A stretch of 64,000 nt of DNA from Zoroaster sp. YZ-2022 (GCA_029582265.1 CM055828.1:27730618-27794617), one strand, 5' to 3'. Counted from the stretch's first letter, positions 22,086 through 33,470 are shown. Notes: generated from the sequence alone by a model not told the origin. Numbers and translations: made by a program.

Positions 22086-23081
22086 CATAAATTTCAAATA
22101 AGTTATTATCAGAAAGTAATTGAATGGGGTCTAGATTAAGAACAATTAATTTAATGAACAGCATGATTAATTCATTGCTGGTTAACATAAATTTCAATTA
22201 AATTATGTTCACGAAGTAATTGAATGGGGTATGGATTAAGAGCAATTAATTTAATGAACAGCATGATTAATTCATTGCTGGTTAACATAAATTTCAATTA
22301 AATTATTTTCACGAAGTAATTGCATGGGGTATGGATTAAGAGCAATGAATTTAATGAACAGCATGATTAATTCATTGCTGGTTAACATAAATTTCAATTA
22401 AATTATTTTCACGAAGTAATTGCATGGGGTATGGATTAAGAGCAATTAATTTAATGAACAGCATGATTAATTCATTGCTGGTTAACATAAATTTCAATTA
22501 AATTATTTTCACGAAGTAATTGCATGGGGTATGGATTAAGAACAATGAATTTAATGAACAGCATGATTAATTAATTGCTGGTTAACATAAATTTCAATTA
22601 AATTATTTTCACGAAGTAATTGCATGGGGTATGGATTAAGAACAATGAATTTAATGAACAGCATGATTAATTCATTGCTGGTTAACATAAATTTCAATTA
22701 AATTATTTTCACTAAGTAATTGCATGGGGTATGGATTAAGAGCAATTAATTTAATGAACAGCATGATTAATTCATTGCTGGTTAACATAAATTTCAATTA
22801 AATTATTTTCACGAAGTAATTGAATGGGGTCTGGATTAAGAACAATGAATTTAATGAACAGCATGATTAATTCATTGCTGGTTAACATAAATTTCAATTA
22901 AATTATTTTCACGAAGTAATTGCATGGGGTATGGATTAAGAGCAATGAATTTAATGAACAGCATGATTAATTCATTGCTGGTTAACATAAATTTCAATTA
23001 AATTATTTTCACGAAGTAATTGCATGGGGTATGGATTAAGAGCAATTAATTTAATGAACAGCATGATTAATTAGTTGCTGG
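22086..23081 (+). repeat. 100-bp satellite, about 10 units
   Basis: The word cataaatttcaa recurs every 100 bases (22086, 22186, 22286 and on). Each unit has tgcatggggtatggattaag, ttaatgaacagcatgattaa and ttcattgctggttaa. Units differ by single bases (agcaattaat/aacaatgaat). AT-rich and non-coding. Confidence 0.95.
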
Positions 23082-23140
23082 TCTAATATTGCACCAGCAA
23101 TTAATTTACCATGCTGTTCATTAAATTCATTGCTCGTAAT
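23082..23140 (-). repeat. inverted partial satellite unit
   Basis: Directly after the last unit, accagcaattaatttaccat, then gctgttcattaaattcattg and ct, is the reverse complement of the satellite's ttaatgaacagcat...ttgctggt part. The array therefore ends in a small palindrome. Confidence 0.8.
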
Positions 23141-23450
23141 ATTGACACCTACGGATAGTTTACCAAGGTTTCCGTGAATTATTTCACAAATTATCCAATT
23201 TGAAAGTGATAACTTTCCTGATACAAGGAAAATTTAAGCTGCTGGTGAAAAAGCGAAACACACGAAAAATGCATCTCAAAGAAGTAGAGAAAAAATAATC
23301 TAGAAATAATTCAAAGAGAGGAAAAAACAATTAAAAGTTCAAACCAAAACAACAAAACAACCAGAATCAAATCAAAGACTTGGGGATAGGTTATACATAC
23401 ATGTACATCAATAATGTGATTGAGGAAAGTGTTATCAAAAGATGCACATA
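23141..23450. other. no feature seen
   Basis: AT-rich, nothing recognised. Confidence 0.5.
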
Positions 23451-24036
23451 CAGGGGTGCGATTTGACGAAAAATGAGTAGCGGGCCTGGGTCTCCGTTTG
23501 GTCTAGAGGACAAAACCCCCTGAATGTCCTGGATGTTTAATTTGGGAGGATTTACAGACTCTCCACATCCCCACAAACAAGAAACTAGAGGTTTGGACAC
23601 AATACAGGCTACTCCTTACTGTACCACATGTAACTTGGAAAACTTTTGGGGATAGGACTTTTTCTGTTGCAGCCCCTTCCCTTTGGAATATGCTTCCACA
23701 AAGTTTAAGACTGTGTGACAATTTTAATTCTTTCAAAAAACTTTTGAAAACTCACCTTTTTGTACAAGCTTATAATGAATGTTAATTTTGTGCATTTTGT
23801 TTCATGTATTTATCTTTGTTTATCTAATGTTCCATATCTTTGTGTCTTTTTCATTATCACCAGCGCCTCGGATTAGGTTTCTAGATAGATGCCGCTTTAT
23901 AAGTTTCATTATTATTATTATTATTCTTTCTTTCCTTGGTGGCTACTTCTCTTCTTTTAAGAAAATTTTGAGGCAAAAGGAGATTTGTAAAAAAAAATCC
24001 TGAAATCAGGAAAAATCCTGAGAAATCACATGCCTG
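23451..24036. mobile_element. MITE family F split by a LINE tail
   Basis: Left arm 23451-23611 (CAGGGGTGCGATTTGACG ... caatacaggctact) and right arm from 23927 (ctttctttccttggtggcta ... gagaaatcacatgcctg) match 6066-6275 in order. The intervening 23612-23926 is a LINE 3' end. The left arm also holds about 60 bp absent from the other copy. Confidence 0.75.
23612..23926 (+). pseudogene. LINE 3' end inserted in a MITE
   Basis: The plus strand translates through GDRTFSVAAPSLWNMLPQSL and then FKKLLKTHLF, the conserved C-terminal end of L2/CR1-like reverse transcriptases. A 3' untranslated region with gcctcggattagg and cgctttataagtttc and an (ATT)n tail follows. It is 5'-truncated to about 315 bp. 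No stop codon interrupts the coding tail seen here. Confidence 0.85.
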
Positions 24037-24382
24037 CAAATTAATATGAAACCTTTATCAAATGGATTGTACACATTGGTAAAATGTCTGTAAATTACAT
24101 CCATACTTTATAGAAAATTTAAGGGAATAACAGTTTGTTGCGCGGTCTTTACCGCAAGTTAATGACCGGTTTTGGGCGTGGTTTTGGGCGTGGTCATGGG
24201 CAATAAGGCAAGCCAAAGGAGAGGTACTTATCGGCTGTGATCTACGCATTAACCTGCTGTAAAGACCAAGTGTCTAACTGTTAAATTCCCATTCATAAAT
24301 GCCCATATCGATTTCGTTTTCAAAATGTAAAAAAAAAAATGTAATTTTTGTTAAATAAAGCCAAATAGAAATAGGCAAACTC
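24037..24382. other. no gene; possible small inverted-repeat element
   Basis: Bases about 24125-24290 start aataacagtttgttgcgcgg, then tctttacc, and end tgctgtaaagaccaagtgtc, then taactgtt, forming loose inverted ends around gggcgtggt repeats. Bases 24072-24118 are a scrap of the 59-bp-array family. Confidence 0.45.
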
Positions 24383-24416
24383 GGGTTAGGGTTAGGGTTA
24401 GGGTTAGGGTTAGGGT
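24383..24416 (+). repeat. interstitial telomere repeat (TTAGGG)n
   Basis: Five to six perfect GGGTTA units. TTAGGG is the telomere unit of deuterostomes and many other animals. The run is internal and short, so it is not a chromosome end. Confidence 0.95.
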
Positions 24417-24670
24417 ATACACAAAACACTTTCAAAGTGCACGAGTCAGGCACATGACGCCAATCTTCATCACTCTGATTGGTTCAAATCCATGGTGCGC
24501 ATCACACAAAACAGCTGGCAAACAAGCTGTGTCTTTACCATCCGTCAATACACCCCCCACATGATTACGTTTTGTCCAATCAGGTTGTCTAAACTGCCTT
24601 GGGCATTTATAAAGAGAGAATAAAGAACAAAACCAATCTGTGAAGTCTTTCAGCTTATTTTGTTGCTTCT

Positions 24671-25077
24671 TCAACCCTAACTCCCTAGGCCCATTTGCTT
24701 ACACATAACTTGAATCCTCCCTAACTCCCTAGGCCCATTTGCTTACACATAACCTGAATCCTCCAAAATCCTTCAGTAGTAAAGCAAGCAAGTTTCTAAT
24801 CTGTGATACATGTACATGGCCAGGGACCCTCCCTGCATGCATGGAACAATAAACAGTGTCCACTGACCCAAGCACTGACCTTGCAATCACTACAGCAAAC
24901 ACGGATGTACATGTACCATGGAAAGGCAAGTAGGGCCTATGCCTAATAACCTCAATCCTCCAAAATCCTTCACTTTAGCAAAGAGCATGTAGCATGTAAC
25001 CTCAATCCTTCAAAATCCTTTACTTTGGCAAAGAGGATTTTGGAGGATTTTGGAGGATTTGGGAAGGTTAGGGTTAA
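24671..25077 (+). mobile_element. MITE family D, copy 3 with duplicated end
   Basis: The left end (ccctaactccctaggcccat) occurs twice in direct order (24674 and 24719), a local 45-bp duplication of the terminus. The right end is ggaaggttagggttaa, with TTAA at 25074-25077. Confidence 0.86.
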
Positions 25078-25521
25078 TGAAAATACATTCAGATTTGTCT
25101 GTACATATATGTATAGATTCTAATGTTGAAAATTCATCACGGCTGTGATTCACTTAAAAATATGCAATATATTAAACGTCTTCTCAAAAAGAAAAGCACG
25201 TCAGTCGGAATCATTGCTCATGATGTCAAGTACCGTCTCCAAATTCACATCAAGTAAGTGTTTAGATTATAATTCAGTTATGTTGTAATCAGCAATTACA
25301 GCCCCTTTAACATTTGAAAGTAAATAATGATTCTAATGGAAATCTGATCAGATTTCATTTCCATGGATACTAATTAGCATATATACAAACATACACTATA
25401 GCCAATCTGCACTCCTACTTATTGATGTCAATCTGAGGGCTTTATAATGAAAAAAAAAAGCTATTTTAAAATCAAACAAGGGATTGGCACGTAAAACAAA
25501 TTATCCATTTCGCATCCTGTC
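25078..25521. other. no feature seen
   Basis: Nothing recognised. Confidence 0.5.
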
Positions 25522-25725
25522 CAAGAGCCAATTTTCATAGAGGTGCTAAGTAGAAAATTTTTGCTAAGCAAATATATATTTTTGCTAAGCAATTTGAAAC
25601 AAACAACCAGCCAAAGTCTGTACAGTTTTGTGTGAAAAATTGGCTGGTAACCAAAGAACTCTACTAAGCAAGTGTTTCTGGTAAGCAATTTTGTCTGCTT
25701 CGTAGCTGTATGAAATTAGACCCTG
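25522..25725. mobile_element. MITE family E, fullest copy
   Basis: Left end GAGCCAATTTTCATAGAGGT and right end GTAGCTGTATGAAATTAGACCC are imperfect inverted termini. The interior has repeated ttgctaagca words and accagccaaagtctgtacag / ggctggtaacca arms. About 200 bp, non-coding. Confidence 0.8.
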
Positions 25726-26440
25726 ATCCCCTGGCTGGTTTGTGTATGATTCGGGTATTTGTTTTAAATTATTATTTCTGAGAAAAATATACAGCAATAC
25801 ACCAAGTACGTTTTAGGTTAAATTCAACCATTTCATGGTTTATGAATGACCATTTCCATGCCTTAACCCTTAACTGTACCAAAATTGTTAAAAGGCTGTA
25901 AAATAAGTCTCGCGAACCACATAAATTTGTGAAAAACTTCTCCAGGGGAGATGACAGTATTGACAGAATTATCAAATACAGTCTGAGGGCAGGGAGATAG
26001 CTATCAAAGAAACGTGATTCTGAACCCAATCTTGCCGCAACATTAACCAGCAAACAACTCAAGATGGAAACGAAGACACCACTGTATTAATTAAAGGGAG
26101 CAGCGAGTCTTTGAACAGTGTTATCAGGCAAGCTAAGACCCTGTGGTACTATGTCAAACCTTTTTTACTGCCTCCTCAACATGATTTTGCTCAGCTGCTT
26201 TCGAAATTTGAAACTGATACAACGGTACAAGGTCACTCCAACTTTTTAGCTATCTACATGTATCATGATATGGTGGTTTGCTGTTTCTATTACTTAGTAA
26301 TAAATGTTTTCCATACTTGTTTTCACCAGGTAGGTTACTTTTGAGTTTTGATGCTGAGTGGCCGTTTTTCATCCTACTTGGAGAGGAGTTTTTGATGAAC
26401 GCGTGAAAAGCAGACTTGTGTTTGAGTCCTTAAACCATTG
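25726..26440. other. no feature seen
   Basis: No gene or repeat recognised. Confidence 0.5.
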
Positions 26441-27572
26441 AGTCCATCAAGAACCCTTTCGCTCTATCAGGGTTCATCATCACTGACCCTTTACTCTACT
26501 TGGGTCCACCACGGAACCTTTAATATATCAGGTTCCATCACAGAACCTTTACTCTGTCAGGTTCCATCACAGACCCTTTACTCTATCAGGGTCGATCACA
26601 AAAACTTTACTCTATCAGTGTCCATCACAGACCCTTTACTCTATCAGTGTCCATCACAGACCCTTTACTCTATCAGTGTCCATCACAAACCCTTTACTCT
26701 ATCAGGGTCCATCACCGACCCTTTACTCTATCAGGGTCGATCACAAAAACTTATAGATTGGTGAAATTCTTTACTCTATCAGGGTCAAAAACTTTACTCT
26801 ATCAGGGTCCATCATTGACCCTTTACTCTATCAGGGTCCATCACTGAACCTTTACTCTATCAGGGTCTATCACCGACACTTTTCTCTATCAGGGTCCATC
26901 ACCGACCCTTTACTCTATCAGGGTCCATCACAGACCCTTTACTCTATCAGGGTCCATCACTGACCCTTTACTCTATCAGGGTCCATCACCGACACTTTTC
27001 TCTATCAGGGTCCATCACCGACCCTTTACTCTATCAGGGTCCATCACAGACCCTTTACTCTATCAGGGTCCATCACCGACACTTTTCTCTATCAGGGTCC
27101 ATCACCGACCCTTTACTCTATCAGGGTCCATCACCGACCCTTTTCTCTATCAGGGTCCATCACAGACCCTTTACTCTATCAGGGTCCATCACTGACCCTT
27201 TACTCTATCAGGGTCCATCACTGACCCTTTACTCTATCAGGGTCTATCACCGACACTTTTCTCTATCAGGGTCCATCACCGACCCTTTACTCTATCAGGG
27301 TCCATCACCGACACTTTTCTCTATCAGGGTCCATCACCGACACTTTTCTCTATCAGGGTCCATCACCGACCCTTTTCTCTATCAGGGTCCATCACCGACC
27401 CTTTACTCTATCAGGGTCCATCACAGACCCTTTACTCTATCAGGGTCCATCACCGACCCTTTACTCTATCAGGGTCCATCACAGACCCTTTACTCTATCA
27501 GGGTCCATCACCGACCCTTTACTCTATCAGGGTCCATCACCGACCCTTTACTCTATCAGGGTCCATCACACC
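26441..27572 (+). repeat. 29-bp minisatellite, about 39 units
   Basis: The unit reads ctttactctatcagggtcca then tcaccgacc. Variants alternate accgac/acagac/actgac and ttactc/ttctct. The left edge is degenerate (gagtccatcaagaacccttt), the middle homogeneous, and the array stops abruptly at ccatcacaccaataaagt. Non-coding; no spacers, so not a CRISPR array. Confidence 0.95.
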
Positions 27573-27679
27573 AATAAAGTGCATGTATTTGTGTGACTCT
27601 CTGCTAGCTGCAGCCAGGTGCATCTAGTTCGCGTGCTGTTTTGTTCTGAATATCTCATGAGCTCATTATCCCACACAGT

Positions 27680-27845
27680 GTTAGCCAGCAATACCTTTGG
27701 GTGTCCTTTGGATGCCCAGTTTCCTAAATGGACACCCTCTTTTATTTGCAATACACATACAAAAGTATTGTAAGTTAAAGTTTTGGACACCCTGTTTTTC
27801 AAAAAATAACAAATTTGGACACCCTGTATCTAAAGGCAGGGTAGC
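27680..27845 (+). repeat. GGACACCCTG dispersed repeat, copy 2
   Basis: Starts gttagccagcaatacctttg, includes aaatggacaccctctttt, ttttggacaccctgtttt and ttggacaccctgtatc in the order seen at 16478-16640. Confidence 0.7.
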
Positions 27846-27930
27846 CCAACTTGTTACTATGCTAGTTGTGCATGAACGCATTTGGAGTACAATGGCGTGG
27901 ACTGGTACAAACCAGCTCACTTCATGTAGG

Positions 27931-29012
27931 TAAAGCCCTTTTCACACGACGAAAAAAAGCCAATAGGCCTATTCCTTGAGAAATTTTCTCAATGTTTGAG
28001 AAATATTACAAAATGAGCTTCATGTGAAAGGACACCAATGTTTGAGATGTCCTACATTCCTTGCGAAATTTTCTCAAACATTGAGATATTTTGTCGGAGG
28101 TCCCAACCTACGACAAAATCTTACGCTAGCGGAATTTTTCTCAAGGAACCTAGTACACTCCTCGTGTGAAACGATCCGTTGTTTATTGACCAACGTCCTG
28201 CGTGAAGACCCATCGTGCGCGATTGACTTGCATGCACTGCACTGTATGTACTGTACAAGTAGCAGTGGGCGGCCGAGATGATAACGCACGTGTATCAATA
28301 TGCACAATATCGGACCTTCACGATCGCTCTACATTTTTCGATGTTATCTCAAACAATTGTCATATGTTTTCACTCATGTTTTCGTTATTAGTAGCCTAGA
28401 TATCAGTACACATAATACTGAAATGTTAAGGTCAGTTCTTTTACAGAATTAGAGTTATGGTTTCATTTCTTTCCACTTGAACAACTTTTTTGTCGGCACA
28501 GATTAATTTGTGAGGTCCATCATTATCGCTCTACATTTTTCTACTCGTAGTTCAAACAGTTGTCGTGCATTTTAACTCATGTTTTCGATGCTAGTACCCT
28601 AGATATTTAGGTAGTTTTTTCACAGACACTCGGAAAGCACTGAGTATACAGTGCTTATATACACGTCGGTGTTAGGGCAAAATTAAATCAATTACCCTAG
28701 ATATTGTTACTCATAACTCTGAAATGTTAAGGTCAGTTCTTTTACAAAATTAGAGTTGTAATATAATTTGTTTTTACATTAATGTCTTTTGTCATCACAG
28801 ATTTGTGTGTGGCAAATTTAAATGAACATATCGGATAGTGCATGACCAATGATATTAATGTGTGTACTCTCATAGAATGTTGGTTTTTTACTTGGTGTCA
28901 TGTGAAAGCTTGCGAAAGCAGTCACTCATGGGATGATAAGATAAACAATCTTCGCTTGTAAAATTCGTCTCAAGGAATCTATGTTTTTTTTTAGTCGTGT
29001 GAAAAGGGCTTA
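27931..29012. mobile_element. MITE-like element K with 20-bp inverted ends
   Basis: Left end AAGCCCTTTTCACACGAC and right end GTCGTGTGAAAAGGGCTTA are perfect inverted ends about 1.08 kb apart. Inside are the foldback-like word ctcaaacattgaga, an imperfect repeat of gaaatgttaaggtcagttct at 28421 and 28719, and a scrap (28617-28695) shared with 927-1020. No transposase frame. Flanks suggest a TA or TTAA-like site, not resolved. Confidence 0.78.
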
Positions 29013-29785
29013 ACAGACCAACAGAATGATTTCAAGGGATTATGCAACCTGTCATTAACTTCAAACCAAAACATGTTTGTTCGTAAAACAAAATTTCATG
29101 CTTCATTTCTTTTGAGTGTATTACAGCTTTAACTCAGAGAGCGCCGTGGCAATTTCTTCAGCGTTCTATTACGGGAAGAGGACATTTTCAGAATTTGATT
29201 TCCCTAATTGTAGATACCCTTCCCCCTACTGTTTGAAGATAAAATTAGCTTGAGTGGAAGTTCTCTGATTTCCAGTGAAAGAGCAATGTCCTGTAATCAA
29301 TGTAAATTGTAAGTATCACTTTAGGGTATGTACAAGTACGTCATTTAAACAAACGGAAAGCCACGAATGATGTCAAAACGATCACAATCTACTGGAACTG
29401 TCATCCGATGTTGACCCAAGATTTCTCTGCTGATGTTTAATTAAATCTTTTATATACTATAATTAGCAATTGATTTCATAATCTTTGTCCACAAATGCCT
29501 GCTAGGCTATAAAGAACACTGTAGGCTTCACTTTTTTCAACTGCAGTTATTTTTTCTTTGTAGGAAAATTACGTTTAAATGAAATATTCCACAATTGACC
29601 AGCAGATAATTTGTCATGCTGCATTACACTTTAATTATACCTGTAACCCGTTCAATTATGTGGCATTACCTGTTCAGAAAGGAATTTTCAAAATCCTTTC
29701 TTCAAGGACAATAAATTATATATAAAAATTGTGATTAAAAATACATGGATTATGCTTCTTTAAATTGCAACTGGAATGGCCTAAT

Positions 29786-29788
<3 letters not shown>
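29013..29788. other. no feature seen
   Basis: No gene or repeat recognised. Confidence 0.5.
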
Positions 29789-29833
<45 letters not shown>

Positions 29834-29970
29834 GTGAGCGCATTCAAACCGGGGACGTATAACAAAAGGGACAATGGTCCCCGGTTGCTCTCACAATGGA
29901 GAACAATCCGTCCCCGTATTTTTGGACAAAGGAATTTGACAAAGGAAGTCCCCGAATGCCGGTGTTTACA

Positions 29971-30069
<99 letters not shown>

Positions 30070-30110
30070 ATGTATATGTGTATATGTATATATGTATATA
30101 TATATATGTA

Positions 30111-30151
<41 letters not shown>

Positions 30152-30152
30152 C
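29789..30152. repeat. (TG)n and (TA)n tracts around a unique island
   Basis: (TG)n at 29789-29835 and 29972-30038, then (TA)n with TATATG variants at 30039-30152. The island 29836-29971 is bounded by caaaccggggac and gtccccgaatgccggtgttt, loosely inverted, so it may itself be a small element. The Cys-Val and Tyr-Ile frames are artefacts. Confidence 0.92.
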
Positions 30153-30159
30153 TGTGTTT

Positions 30160-30448
30160 TCACCAATAGGGCGACCGCTCCATAGAAACATGCACAAAAT
30201 TCCCCCTTCCCTTTCCCTTATTTATATATCCTCCAACCTTCCAAAACTCTGGAAATAAGATGTTTACAGGCTAAGGAAGCGATTTAGGCTATTTCCGAAA
30301 CAAAATTATGACTTTAAGGGTCAGCTGCAAACAACCGGAAACGGTCGCCTTAACGCAGAGAAATAGCAATTTCTATAGAAGTCAGTCGCACTAAGACTGA
30401 AAAAGTAAAGATATATATATATAAACGGTTCGCGAGCAAAGAAAAATT
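30160..30448 (-). mobile_element. putative SINE body downstream of tRNA-like head
   Basis: On the minus strand this follows the tRNA-like sequence at 30449-30520 and runs into the TA tract. It contains tttcagtcttagtgcgactg and gcgttaaggcgaccgtttcc. Head, body and simple tail in this order suggest a SINE of a second family. No other copy is in the window to confirm. Confidence 0.4.
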
Positions 30449-30520
30449 GGCTGATGCCGGACTCGAACCCGCGACCTCTCGATTACCGTACGAGCGCTCT
30501 ACCAACTGAGCTAACCAGCC
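30449..30520 (-). tRNA. tRNA-like sequence, probably pseudogene or SINE head
   Basis: The minus strand, 72 nt, folds as a cloverleaf. The acceptor is GGCTGGT with ATCAGCC, the D arm GCTC/GAGC with an A box, the T arm has a GGTTCGAGTCC B box, and AATTTTT follows as a possible polymerase III terminator. The anticodon position reads GGT. Position 33 is C instead of T, the last anticodon-stem pair is T-T and one T-stem pair is G-G. These defects argue against a working tRNA. Confidence 0.5.
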
Positions 30521-30562
30521 CCTATGTTGGTGGGCGGTCCACTTAATATATATATTGAATGT

Positions 30563-31100
30563 AAGGCCAAAAAAAAGTTTAGGTTTCTGGTCTTCATGTG
30601 CGTCACCTCAGACGCGTCACCTCAGACACGCACCTCAGACACGCACCTCAGACACGCACCTCAGACACGCACCTCAGACACGCACCTCAGACACGCACCT
30701 CAGACACGCACCTCAGACACGCACCTCAGACACGCACGTCAGACACGCACCTCAGACACGCACCTCAGACACGCACGTCAGCATTTTTAGTTTTACTTTT
30801 TTTGCCATGAAACGATGTCTAATTGCACCCAAAATTTCTGGATTGATTGAAGTTCTGCTGCTTTGTGTTTCAACGACTTTTTCACATATATATGGGTTTG
30901 AAAGTTTGCCTGATTTGTGTGGCCTCACTCGGCCACCATACTTTGTGTTTGGGAAATTTGGTCTGTTCCAATAACTGCGTATACATGTATCATGTTTACA
31001 TGTAGCACAAAAAATAGATTACCAAAAGAACAAGTGCATCACCACACCGATTTTGAAGCCGACCTACGACCAGAAACTGGAGACTTTTTTGTGGGGCCTA
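30563..31100 (+). mobile_element. MITE family I, copy 2, holding a minisatellite
   Basis: Starts taaggccaaaaaaaagttt and ends actggagacttttttgtggg, then gccta. It shares ggtttctggtc, gcatttttagtttt, ccatactttgtgt and ttttgaagccgacctacgac with the copies at 51223 and 53965. It is longer than they are because of the 13-bp array at 30602-30781. Confidence 0.82.
30602..30781 (+). repeat. 13-bp minisatellite inside the MITE, about 14 units
   Basis: Unit cacctcagacacg, with a few cacgtcagacacg variants. Family I copies elsewhere hold a single related unit (cacctcagacccgcac at about 51269, gcctcagatccgcac at about 54011). The array therefore grew within this copy. 13 is not a multiple of three, so the open frames cycle. 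Confidence 0.93.
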
Positions 31101-32189
31101 AATGCTGCAAGGGACTGACATTTCCCTCACATCAGGATCTTTCTAAAAAGCAATACAAAACAAGGGACTATTCTTACTTTTCCCGCCCACAAAATGGTAA
31201 ATACAGAAGTGTCAACTCAGTATAAGGTGTTGCAAATATCAAAATCAATATCTGTCCCATGGTGAATTTGGGGGTACTTTTAAAAATCCATTCATTCAGA
31301 CAATAAACATCCAGGAGGTTTTGCATTGCGCTTAAAAGTTACAACTGGAAAAGATAGTTCTCGATAGACATCATCTTTACAGAATTTGGCTTTGAGTTGC
31401 GTCAAGCTTTCTTTAAGTATGAATATGAATAAATTGAAACCCATGCGTGCCCAGACACAGTGCTAATGCGTATCGTGTAGTTGTGCGTTCAAAAATAAGT
31501 TGTCATTGCCCATAAATATGGCTGATTTTGTGTGTAACCTATCTATAGTTGAAACTGGCAGACATAGTCATTAGCAATTTATAGGTGAAATCTAATCATA
31601 CAGAAAACTGTCCGCTTCAAATACTGATATTTCTGCTGATTTAAAACAAAATTTAACAAAAAAACATCTCAAAATAAATTCATTGAGAAAATATTAAGGC
31701 TTTGTACCAAACGAAAGAGAAATGATCAAAAAATACTAAAGTTCAGTATATGGTGTATTCACAGTCATTGAACCTTTTAGACAATTCATGTGGCCTGTGG
31801 GTATATTTAGTGCATACAGACAAGAGTACAGAAGTATGAGCATGACCGTCCATCATTTCATTAGCCCACTACCACCCTCCAGCTCCGTACTGTCTAATGT
31901 GATACTGTGATGCCTGCGTATATGTAGCTTCTGCGCCAAGGATTTGTTTTAGGGCTTGCTTTGAACTGATCTATCAGTGCGCCAGACATAAGAATTGAAC
32001 ATCCCCCAACCCCCGGGGTTTTTGTGTTATCAATGGACAGCTTAAAGAGAAATAGAGACAGCGAGACAATGTCAGTAAATGTATCAGCTAAGGTGTGTCA
32101 TTATGTGTTGTACCATATTTTCCCAACACAAAGTATACTCTTTGATTACTCTAAAATATTACCAAATTAGCACTGGTGATAATCTTAAA
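31101..32189. other. no feature seen
   Basis: AT-rich, no gene or repeat recognised. Confidence 0.5.
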
Positions 32190-32570
32190 ACCATTATACA
32201 CTTTAAGTAAAATACCTGTAAATGTATCCATACTTTATAAGAATCAAGATACAAAAAAAAAAAATTAACTCAGTTTTACATCAAACTTGATGTAAATTTG
32301 ATTATGATCCAATGAAATATTTTTGCTATCATTTTAGTAAAATTTGTGAAATAATTTTTCCAAAATGATTTTCTGTCATCCCAAGACAGAAATTCCACAT
32401 TGAAATAAAAAAACAAATATAAAAAACAATCTGATTAAATTTTTACTATTTTCTCTTTAACGACACAATGAAATAAGCTAATCTTTCACAGGTTGCATTT
32501 TATTATATACATACATATATCTTGGTTCTTATAAAGTATGGATGCATTTACAGACATTTTACCATAAGCG
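32190..32570. mobile_element. element L, loose inverted ends
   Basis: Left part actttaagtaaaatacctgt, then aaatgtatccatactttataag, and right part cttataaagtatggatgcat, then ttacagacattttacc, are inverted copies. Between them lies ttctgtcatcccaagacaga and a gacacaatgaaataagctaa block. The right arm is the single-copy ancestor-like form of the 59-bp unit at 38489-40315. Confidence 0.65.
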
Positions 32571-33330
32571 TATCCTAACTTTAATACGGAAATTATGAGT
32601 AACACCTGAAATCTATGCATACAATCCGACTCCATCAGCTTAGTTATTAGCTGGACTCACATGCCAACTCGTAGTGCAATTTTCCTAATACAGACATTTT
32701 TTTATATTAACATCCTCTAGGGAAAAAAATGGAGAAGTCCTGTCAAATAGCATTTCAGGAGATGGTGACACCACTGGTCCTGTAGCTGTAAATTTAAAGA
32801 TTGATACTCAGCCGTGTTTACACAATTTTCCGAGAGCCCATATCCATTTGGCTCCTGTGTCATAACAAACACAAGAGATGACTTTGGTAAATGGTACCTA
32901 TGTTGAGTCTGTTGATGTCTCCAGGATACATCCCAGAAGAAAGAAGGGGAGGGGGAAGAAGGAGTATAAATGGCAAAGTATGAGAGGCACAAATGGGACT
33001 TTTTATCTTTGGGAGGTGGAATGTGTTGTGGCAGCTTTGAAATGATGGAGGTACGATTCATCAAATCAGAGTTGACTTCACACATATATCTATCGGTCTT
33101 CATTCTCTGTCTTCTTATTTTTATGGTTTTTGGTTTTGGAACACAGTTAGGATATGACAGGCCTGTTCTGGAGCTAGTCATGTGCAAGAGGGGACAGCAA
33201 GTCCAAGGCCTATGGCACTGCTTAACAGGGAATTTTTTACTCAATACAATTGCCCTTTTCTGCCTAATACGGTTGGTGCAAAATTTTAGATTTAAGCTCT
33301 CAGCTCTTTAAATCCTTAGTTACACAAAAA
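32571..33330. other. no confident gene
   Basis: A minus frame of 175 codons (32717-33244, first true Met about 22 residues in) and a plus frame of 113 codons (32970-33311) overlap here. Neither shows a recognisable domain, and neither has a visible exon structure. Confidence 0.4.
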
Positions 33331-33470
33331 ATGCATACATGTGTACAAGCAGAAATTTTGCGCTAACCCTTGAAAACCTGAAATATCCTTATGTAAGCAA
33401 ACAGTTTTCTGCTAAGCGCAGATTTTTTGCTTACCGTAAGCAAAGTTATTAAATTTGTGCTGGTCTATTC
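33331..33470. mobile_element. MITE family E relic
   Basis: Words tgtaagcaaacagttttctg, ctaagcgcag and tgcttaccgtaagcaa, then attaaatttgtgctgg, fit the inner and right part of family E, strongly decayed. Confidence 0.45.

Noticed and set aside
24383..24416. Chromosome end
   Set aside because: Only 34 bp of telomere repeat, flanked by ordinary sequence on both sides.
26441..27572. CRISPR-like array
   Set aside because: Uniform 29-bp units directly adjoining each other without spacers, in eukaryotic DNA; it is a minisatellite. The same applies to the 100-bp, 59-bp and 66-bp arrays.
32717..33244. 175-codon minus frame as a gene
   Set aside because: The start is not ATG, the first Met is well inside, no domain or splice structure is seen, and composition does not stand out. 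It remains the longest frame outside repeats.
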